A stretch of 64,000 nucleotides of DNA from Paraspadella gotoi (lineage: Eukaryota > Chaetognatha), in assembly GCA_051294375.1 (NCBI GenBank), contig CM119268.1:21449048-21513047 (forward strand), written 5' to 3'. The notes under the pieces are model-generated. The model saw only the letters and a list, made by a program, of their open reading frames with translations. It did not search any database and was not told where the DNA came from. Made by a program: the position numbers and the translations under genes. Below are positions 55,790 through 64,000 of the stretch, one piece after another. Position 1 is the first letter of the stretch; each line of letters opens with the position of its first letter.

Positions 55790-56274
55790 ATTTTTTTAAC
55801 TTGCAACATTTTTTTAATTCGCACATTTTTTCAACTTAAACCATTTTTTTAACTTACATCATTTTTTCAACTTGTATCANNNNNNNNNNNNNNNNNNNNN
55901 NNNNNNNNNNNNNNNNNNNNNNNNNNNNNNNNNNNNNNNNNNNNNNNNNNNNNNNNNNNNNNNNNNNNNNNNNNNNNNNNNNNNNNNNNNNNNNNNNNNN
56001 NNNNNNNNNNNNNNNNNNNNNNNNNNNNNNNNNNNNNNNNNNNNNNNNNNNNNNNNNNNNNNNNNNNNNNNNNNNNNNNNNNNNNNNNNNNNNNNNNNNN
56101 NNNNNNNNNNNNNNNNNNNNNNNNNNNNNNNNNNNNNNNNNNNNNNNNNNNNNNNNNNNNNNNNNNNNNNNNNNNNNNNNTACCCACACACAAAATTTCA
56201 TCTCAATCTATCCACCCAATGAGTGTAATTTTGTGTTAAAATTAGTAAAAAGATTCAAGTAAAAGTGACTTATG
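55430..56274. repeat. Tandem segmental duplication of about 380-480 bp, broken by gaps
   Basis: The stretch from the CATTTTTTT repeats through CTACCCACACACAAAATTTC to AAAGTGACTTATG occurs twice: to 55,774, and again from 55,790 to 56,274 with 301 N (55,880-56,180) inside. An inverted relative of the central part lies at 59,265-59,390. It could be a real duplication or two haplotypes placed in series. Confidence 0.7.
55880..56180. other. Assembly gap (301 N)
   Basis: Run of N inside the second copy of the duplicated segment. Confidence 0.98.
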
Positions 56275-56562
56275 NNNNNNNNNNNNNNNNNNNNNNNNNN
56301 NNNNNNNNNNNNNNNNNNNNNNNNNNNNNNNNNNNNNNNNNNNNNNNNNNNNNNNNNNNNNNNNNNNNNNNNNNNNNNNNNNNNNNNNNNNNNNNNNNNN
56401 NNNNNNNNNNNNNNNNNNNNNNNNNNNNNNNNNNNNNNNNNNNNNNNNNNNNNNNNNNNNNNNNNNNNNNNNNNNNNNNNNNNNNNNNNNNNNNNNNNNN
56501 NNNNNNNNNNNNNNNNNNNNNNNNNNNNNNNNNNNNNNNNNNNNNNNNNNNNNNNNNNNNNN
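56275..56562. other. Assembly gap (288 N)
   Basis: Run of N directly after the second copy of the duplicated segment. Confidence 0.98.
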
Positions 56563-56639
56563 CATGCATACTATCTACAAACAAACACATAATCTTAATG
56601 CTTTAGGTAAAACTGTATTCTCGTACATTTATCTCGTGT

Positions 56640-59330
56640 CATTTAATGCTTTTTTTCTCCAAAACATATTTCCAATCCAACCATCCAATCACGAGTAATT
56701 GGAGTTTTTTGCTAAGGGGGGATGGACAAACAGACGGACGGTCAGACTGACGGACGGGCATCTTTTTTTTGCATAATTTATCATAATTTGATATCCTGAC
56801 ATTTAAGTTAATGCCCGACAAGATTGAGGGGGTGGACCGACAGACCGACAAAGTGAATTATAGAGTCAGAATCTGCTGATAAGCAGACCCGACTAAAAAT
56901 CTCTGCTCATAAACGGATAGCCTGATTTTTATAAAATTTATGCCAATCTCTTTCATCATGTTAAATTTACTTTGAATTTTTTTTTTTAAATCCAAGCATA
57001 TAGGGTGATTTTCAAAGTCTGATATAAAGTGGCGCGGTTTTTTTGCACATAGTGTAATATTAGCACATCTTCTAGTAACAGCAACGCTTGATACCGGCTC
57101 TCTATTACAGGATGATAGAATAGGTTTAAATGCGTCCATCGTAGGTCGGCTATCATTTCGCGCCCTTGTCATACTGACTGACCAGTAAGGCGTAGTGAAA
57201 GTTACGTACAAAAATTCTAAAGAGGTGCAATTCATGAACAACATAACCAGCAGTGAATCATTAATTTGTAATAAAAAATTAATTTTTATGTTTTTAATTT
57301 TTGAGTAGGCTATATTTATATATATGACTGTTATCCTTATAATATAATCGGAAAAATTTCAAAATAGGCTTTTCTTAAGTTTGATTGCACTTTGATTACC
57401 GTCGGAAAAGTTGATGGGAATAGAGAAATATAGAATTATTTTGTAAAAATTCTTGCATAAGAGTGGGTTAAAAATAAAAAATCTATATTTATATAGTAGG
57501 AAAGTTAAGACGCGATGTACATCTCGTAGAAAAAACATATGCCAGTTAATAGAAAAAAAAGTTTCATATTGGATTTTTGTCATTTTTTTGTCTGCATCCG
57601 AGGGGCTTTGCTCCCTGAATGTTAAGTGGGTATGAGGAAGATTTAATGCAGAAGATCTCTTAAGCTCTCAGAAGATAGCAGGTTTGAATACATAAGACTG
57701 GCGGAAGGAAGTGAAGGACTAAAAAGAAAGATTGGGTTTGAATTATTATAAAGCATGTGAGAGAAGACATATCTCTTAGAAGTAACCAATAGCGTGATGC
57801 TGTGGGTTGATGTCTTTGTCTGTGGGGTAAGTGTCGGATTGATCGGGAGATAGGAGAGATAGGAGAGCTGAGGTGGATGGAGTCGGGTGTAAGAGAGGTT
57901 GGGTGTCAGTGGCACGGAAGAGTATATAGGAGGTGTTGGGTGGGAGGTGAGGTTGTCGTTTAATTTAAAATTTTCCAAAACAAACCTTAATATATTTTGG
58001 TTTTTTCCTTTTCTTTTTTTATTCGATCTGCTTAATTAGAAGAATTCCGACTCTATTATATTCACTTTGTCGGTTCCGTCGGTCCCACCCCAAATCTTTT
58101 GGTCCGGTAAATTGATTTTAATCAATATCAGAACATTCAAATTATGATTAATTTGGGCAAAAAATTTATGTCTGTCAGTCCGCGATCCGTCCCCGCCTGA
58201 GCATTTGAAACTCCCAATTCCTATGATTGTAATAGGTGATGGATGGATTGATTTGATTGATTGACATTTAATTATTATCGCTGCATAAAGTAGTGGTAGG
58301 CCGACAAATTCAAATTTTAAAATGGGAACAGCAATTAAAACCTAATCCATTATTGGTATTAATTTTGTAAATTAACAATATTTTTTTTTTGCAAAAATGT
58401 TCTGAACCATGGAGTTTTAAAATTTTGCTAATTAATATTATTATATTGCTTATATGTCAAAAAATTTTTTTTTGGATTTTTAAGTTTTTTTTAAAATTGA
58501 TTCTGATTAGAGAGTTTAAAAAGTGTTAAGCAAAAAATATAATTAGCAACTTTAAATTTTGATGGTTTTATAAGTTACTTAAAATTAGTAAAAAAACTGT
58601 TAAAAATCATGCAGATGATGATAAATGAGATTTTTTAAAAGGTTTTTCCAGTTTTTGACCCATTTATCAAAATATTAAATTAAAAAGAGAATTTGATCTT
58701 TGTGTCAAGAGAACAACTTTTATAAAAGCCATATCTGAATTTGCTTTTTTAAAATAACAAAAATTTAAAAATAAAATTTTTGACATTTTCTATCTATATA
58801 AATATTAAAAAATTAATTTACTAATGCTTCTAGCCAATTTTTAGAAATTTTGGTCGCATGAAAGTTTTCTCAAAATGTATGAAGTTTCTAATATTGGAAG
58901 TGTCCCTGAAATCAAACTTCTGACCCAACCCCCATTGACAAAGTTTGGTTTTAGCATAAGCGCTTTATCATAACTCCGTGCTTTAAATAACTACTAACCC
59001 GGAGCTCGCAAATCATTTGTTACACGAATAGTAAAATTTAATCGCTTCATAACGCCTACCAAAAATTAATGAAAAATTTTAGTCGGATCTGCTTAGCAGA
59101 TTAACGATTAAATCTTGTCGGTATATAATCATTTTTATCACAAATCAGAAATCACATATATTACGCTAAATTTAAGAGGCATAAAAACGAAATATCCGTG
59201 ACCGTCTGTACTGTCGTCCCCGTCCCCCCTTAAGCAAAAACTCCAGATTACTCGTGATTGGATGAAGGATCCATTGGTAATGAAAATTTTGTGTGTTGGT
59301 TTAGGAAAGTGTATGAATTTCAAATGGATA
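56640..59330. mobile_element. Cluster of inverted repeats, probable non-autonomous DNA element(s)
   Basis: The block 56,665-56,895 (ATCACGAGTAATTGGAG, a GGGGGGATGG stretch, GACCGACAGACCGACAAAG, GCAGACCCGACTAAAAAT) recurs inverted at about 58,060-58,200 (GTCGGTTCCGTCGGTCC, GTCTGTCAGTCC) and at about 59,075-59,265 (TTTTAGTCGGATCTGCTTAG, CCCCCCTTAAGCAAAAACTCC, ATTACTCGTGATTGG). The outer pair could be terminal inverted repeats of a 2.6-kb element. No transposase frame is visible between them; the longest interior frames are repeat-derived. A family A-like segment lies at 58,430-58,640. Confidence 0.55.
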
Positions 59331-59399
59331 TAAAGTTTAGATGGAATCGTGCGAGTTTAAATTGAAAAAAAAAACCATAACGTGCAATTGATTTGAATT

Positions 59400-62300
59400 T
59401 TTATTATTTATTATGCTTATCATAATTAATTAATTAAGACAATTTTAAAAAATGATGCTAGTGGAAAAAATAATAATTAGTTTAAAAAAAATTTCTTTGT
59501 ACTTTTTTGTAATTATTTCTACCTATACAGCTATTTATTTGTTTATTTATTGTTGTATTTATTTTTTATATGTTTATTTATTTATTTAGCAGTGATTACC
59601 CGTTAATTATTGTGGGCAGATCCGAATTGTTTGGGCTCAATAACTTGTTTTTACATTTGATAGACAAAATTATTGACGTTTTTGAAAATGACAAATATAT
59701 TTATTAAAAATGGGTATAAAAATTGCTTAAAAATGCCTGCCCGAACTTTGTGGAACAATTTCATATCTTTTTTCATCGGTTTTTACAGTCAGTCTTTGCA
59801 AGACTTCTTTAGTGACAAATTACTTTAAAAAAAATCGAATTATGTGATAAGTTGGAACTTACAGAACAACTTGGGCATTACTGCCCTTCTGATTTACTTT
59901 AGTTCTTTTGTTCGAAAAAGTTTTCAGTTTGAAACAAACAACGATTTTATTTTTAGTAAAAACAGTGGTTTCGACTTGTTTTCAGACTTCAATGTCACTT
60001 TGAAAAATAACGCAATTTTCACTTTACAAGGAAATGTGTGAGAGGGAGAGAGGAGTTCTTTTGTTAAAAAAAAATTGATACAGTTGGTGTATTGTAAATT
60101 GGGTTTTAAATATTTTTTTGAAAACTACCCATGTTTTAAAAGGAAAACAAATTTCATACTGTTAGCCAACAGCTGCCTTGTTCATATATTCATGTTTAAC
60201 TTTTTGCAATTATGCTTCTAGTGCGGCAACGAATATCTGCATCTCAACAATACCTTTTAAGCCTCAATTTTTTGATGCTTTAAAAATGTTGTTCAGTCAA
60301 GCCTGCTTAAATTGTTGCCAACAGGCTGAGAATGAACTGCTCGTATAAACCACTGCCCTTCTGGTGGATCCTTGGATAGAGGTCAATAAGGCTGAAAATA
60401 TTTATAACTGTAATCTTGATATTGAATTAAAAGTTATTTCATTGGTGTTTTGGATTATTAAAAGATGGCGATGGAGCCATCTTTGACCATCTTTGCAAAA
60501 AATTAATAATTTTATTGTTAAAAAAAAAAAAATATATCATTAAATAAAAATTTTAAGCAGAAAAAGCGTACAAGCATTCCTTTCTAATAAAAAAAAAAAA
60601 AGGTTTTACCGTTTATTTCAATGCAGTAAACTGGCAATAATTTCTTTTGTGTCACCTGGATTTGGCTCAATGGGGTAACAACTTTGAATTCGATAAAAAT
60701 ATTTATAAATATTGATTTTTAGCAAATATGATAAAAAATGTAAATGTTCATACAAGTATTTTAATAATTTATTTTTTAAAATTTTTGATAATATTTGGTC
60801 AAAATAATAAAATATATAAATTTCAAATTGGTAAAATCCATTATCAAATTATCATAATGGCAGTCCTCTACAACGTTAAAAAATTTGTGCAAAAAAAGTT
60901 TTAATTCATAACTAAGATCTTTGAAAAGATTAAAAAATAGCGCTACGTGCGGACAGTGTGATGATCCGGGTGTGAGGCATCTCCCGACAGTTGGGGGGCC
61001 TCATGGCCTTGGACCTGCAGTGACACCCCATGGATCTATGGACTGGTTTATGCTAGACATCCATCAACACTTAACCAACGTGACGTAAGGGGATTGAACC
61101 CGGAAACTCCGCGGTTGTTAAAACGAGTAACAGAAGGCTTTCATATTATAAAAATGTGGTACCCGACCTTTTTGTGACACACAAATCCCTGTTCCCACCA
61201 AACTACCCCAATCGAATTTAAAAAAAATGAATTTTAAACATTTAGAGTGCTAAATGACTATATAAATGGAACTATCGAGAGCGAATTTTGATAATTCAAC
61301 CCCTGACATAGAGCATAAGGGCCCTGGGGGTGGACCCCTGGGGGGTCCAAAAAATGATTCAATTTTTTTTTTTTATTTTCAAATTTTTTTTTAGTAGCAT
61401 TGACGTTTTAAACCATAAGAAAAAGCATTTTAGAACATAAAAATTGATTAAATTTGCAATAATTAGCATGGTTTGAACGAATGAAGATGCATGGTTTTAT
61501 TCGTTTTTTAACTTTCCATTTTTTTCCCAAATTATTTCAAGAATCTGCACTTTTTTAACTGCTGGATGTTCATCGAGCTAATAATTATGATAAATGATAT
61601 TTTATTTTGAGGTAATACAATGTTTTTGGTGGAAGAGTAAACGTCTGTCAACTGTTCAAGAAACAAAAAATTATTAAAAAATTTATAAATATTTTTGACC
61701 ATTTTTTGGCCCGCAACAGGGCCCCTTATCTCAGCTTTGGAAGTGGAAATGTAAAATTCGCCTCGATAGTTTCATTTGTATCACTACTGGTATTGTTTCC
61801 GCATGCAAAATTTCATTAAATTTCCTATTCCTTAGTTTTCCCTTCGGAACGATGGGTGTTCTGGTCAAAAAAAAGGGGTACCACATTTTATAATATGAAA
61901 CTTCGCTATTTTAGCTGTCCCAGGCCAGATGGGATGAGCTGGGAGTTTCAACCAAGCTTTAACGGGAGGCGAATTTTAGGAATTCGCCGGCAATACTTAA
62001 AATGGGGTGTTTATTTCTTTTCTATGATTGGGAAACGATTGTTTATTTGTAAAAAAATAATAGATTTCTGGGTGGAATAGTTAAAAGCTATTCTGAGCTT
62101 CAAATATAATATTTAATAAAAATTATATATATTATCTTGTGAATTATGTAATGTTAACTGTTTGAAGAGTTCTTTTTAACAATATAGGTTTTTTGTTACC
62201 CATACAGATTTTAACTTATATATACCTCCTTATCTTATTGAATTGTTGCCTATAAAAAAGATTTGTTGGAATCTCCTCGTTACTCACCTCTTCGATTGCC

Positions 62301-64000
62301 ATAATTTAGTCTGAATTCACTATTGTTATTTATTTATTCAACAACCTTAGAGATTAGATCACTCCCAAGCAGGTGCGCAACAACGAATCTTTTTGCAATT
62401 GTGAACTGTGTGAAAGTAGTCGTTAATTAGAAAGTATTGTTGCGTGTTTAGTATTTTTATTTTATTCAAAAAGTAAGTGGTGCAACTTTCTTATTTATAT
62501 TCTACAGGTCCAGTTTTTTATACAATAACTGATTCTTTTGTTTGGACTTTTTATCTTACAAAACGTTTAAAGGGATGGTGAGGAAAAATTAAAACCATGA
62601 ACCTTTTTCTGATCCCGAAATTTGGTTCTATGCCCTTAATAACGAATGTCACAGCGTGCGTTTGGGAAAACCACCTAGACTCCCCTATCATGCTGCTAAA
62701 GTTGGCCGTCGGAAGTAAATCGGGAACCTGCTATTTGGGGGTTTTGTCCTTTTAATCGGCACTCATAAAGTTCCCTGGCTGAGTGGTTTTGAAAACGTTC
62801 CACGCGTCGTCGGTTGCCCATCATCGGTAAAAAATCATAGAAACTGCGAGAAGAAAATCGAAAGTTGTAAGGCTAGAAATAATTAACATTCTATTCACTA
62901 TTCAGTCATGTTGATTTTTTTTTTATTGAGACGACTTTGCGATTATTTTATTTAACTTTTGGTTTTCCTCTTATTTACGGGCCTTTTTCTATAAAAAATT
63001 GGCCGTAAACAATAGTGTATAAAGTTATCTCTTTATATTCAATAAGCGCTATCTTGAACTTACCCTGTAATTATTTTATTGTATTATAGGTGTAGCAATA
63101 GTATTGTAAAGTTACTATGATTGTATGAAGCGAGAACCCCAAAAGGGGGTCGCGAAATTTTTAATCAGACGAGAAAAATATTTCAGTTCAACAAACGATT
63201 TATTTTAAAGAGCACTCAAGAACAAAAAAAAAATATTTGAAATGATATGTTAAGTAGTACAAAAAAACATATTTGTTCATTATGTTTTTTCCCTCGGGAA
63301 CAGAATGTAAAATATACAATATATTTTGTTTGTAGTAATACCTTATAAAAAAATTGTAAATTTAAAAATTTTTTTTTTTAAACTTTTAATAAAGGATTCA
63401 GGATTCTTCTAAAAGGTTGAATCAAAAATATAAAAAACATGTTTATCAAAAATTCTGGGTCATCATTCAGGCGTTTGAAACTTTGAAAAAAGGGTAAAAA
63501 ATTCAATGCTTTTTTAATTTTAGTTATAAACACATTAATTTCTTTGTAAAAGTAGAAACTTATATATGTTAAAAAAAGTATTTAATTAATCCTTTTTTTT
63601 TTTGTAATTCTAAAAATCTTAAAACAGAAATATCATTATAAATATTTAATAAAAGTTCCTTATTTTTTTATTTTTAACGTAGGCGAAATCCAAGATCTGT
63701 TTTTTTAAAAATAAATAAATATTTTGAAATTTGACGATTTATAAGGATATTATTACATAAATAACTGAATTACTAAAAAATACTGTTACCTAAAAAAAAA
63801 TTTTAAAAGAATTTAAAAATTTCTTAATTACACTGTCCAAGAGGCATAAAAAATAATGTTCATATTTCACAGTCAAATTTTTCATCATCAGTCCGCACCC
63901 TCAATTATACATGTTTAGCTTTAATGAATTCTATTTTTCCTCTCCTCTCTCCTCCCTCCCCCTCGGTTCTCCTTCTCGTCCTAATTACCTAAACAAAGAA
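59400..64000. other. AT-rich region without a supportable gene
   Basis: I see no phased exon chain or domain. Fragments of the GC-rich dispersed family of 48,845-49,110 lie inverted at 60,955-61,145 (with GGGATTGAACCCGG, whose complement fits a Pol III B box) and at 61,895-61,990. The frame at 61,856-62,080 overlaps this repeat. The GC-richer patch at 62,570-62,870 has no open frame of note. Confidence 0.6.
60955..61145 (-). repeat. tRNA-SINE-like fragment
   Basis: Contains GGCATCTCCCGACAG shared (inverted) with 49,040-49,065, and GGGATTGAACCCGG, whose reverse complement CCGGGTTCAATCCC matches the B-box consensus of tRNA promoters. No cloverleaf can be drawn, so it is not called a tRNA gene. 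Confidence 0.5.

Noticed and set aside
60955-61145. tRNA gene
   Set aside because: Only a B-box-like motif is present; no A box at the right distance and no cloverleaf, so a SINE fragment is more likely.
61856-62080. Open frame with a Cys-Pro and Trp-rich stretch
   Set aside because: It overlaps a dispersed repeat shared with 48,845-48,930, so the frame is probably accidental.

Overview
The window is animal nuclear DNA. It is AT-rich and intron-rich, with GT-AG splice sites, dense (GA)n/(CT)n microsatellites, degenerate TTAGGG-like tracts, several families of short non-autonomous elements and runs of N that mark a scaffolded draft. The best-supported gene encodes a secreted, multi-module protein with Kazal and PLAT domains and a mucin-like stretch. 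That architecture suggests an invertebrate metazoan; I cannot name the phylum from the sequence.

Layout. 1-8.5 kb: no convincing gene; microsatellites, minisatellites and dispersed repeats. 8.56-9.11 kb: the last two exons of an unrecognised coiled-coil protein. 9.47-9.59 kb: an assembly gap and a G-rich tract. 9.59-17.76 kb and 18.69-27.76 kb: the two arms of a large inverted duplication. Its 0.93-kb spacer holds a tiny LTR element (TRIM-like) with 228-232 bp LTRs, a polypurine tract and a GTCC target duplication. The left arm carries, on the minus strand, a frameshifted and truncated copy of the 5' part of the main gene. The right arm carries the 5' part of the main gene itself.

20.19-50.97 kb (+): one gene of about 56 exons, about 9.46 kb of coding sequence and about 3,150 residues. 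Order: signal peptide; Met/Lys-rich repeats; His/Ser-rich repeats; Ser tract; Cys-rich region; seven Kazal domains; six PLAT or PLAT-like modules; Thr-rich mucin segment; Pro-rich spacer; six further PLAT modules; short charged tail. A poly(A) signal follows at 51,189. I joined the exons by eye, and phase is continuous across nearly all of them. The exceptions are exon 6 and two Kazal exons, where single-base errors or real frameshifts break the frame. All six PLAT modules after the mucin segment contain an internal exon of exactly 128 nt.

53.98-54.95 kb (+): three phased exons of a second, unrecognised small gene that probably continues beyond what I could trace. 55-64 kb: AT-rich, repeat-derived and gap-containing sequence with no supportable gene.

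The most unusual points are the head-to-head palindrome with a TRIM at its centre, the protein architecture, and a recurring pattern in which minisatellites and microsatellites grow directly out of splice sites of the main gene, so that donor or acceptor sites are themselves tandemly copied. Many arm-to-arm differences are one-base indels, so assembly error must be excluded before biology is inferred from the palindrome.
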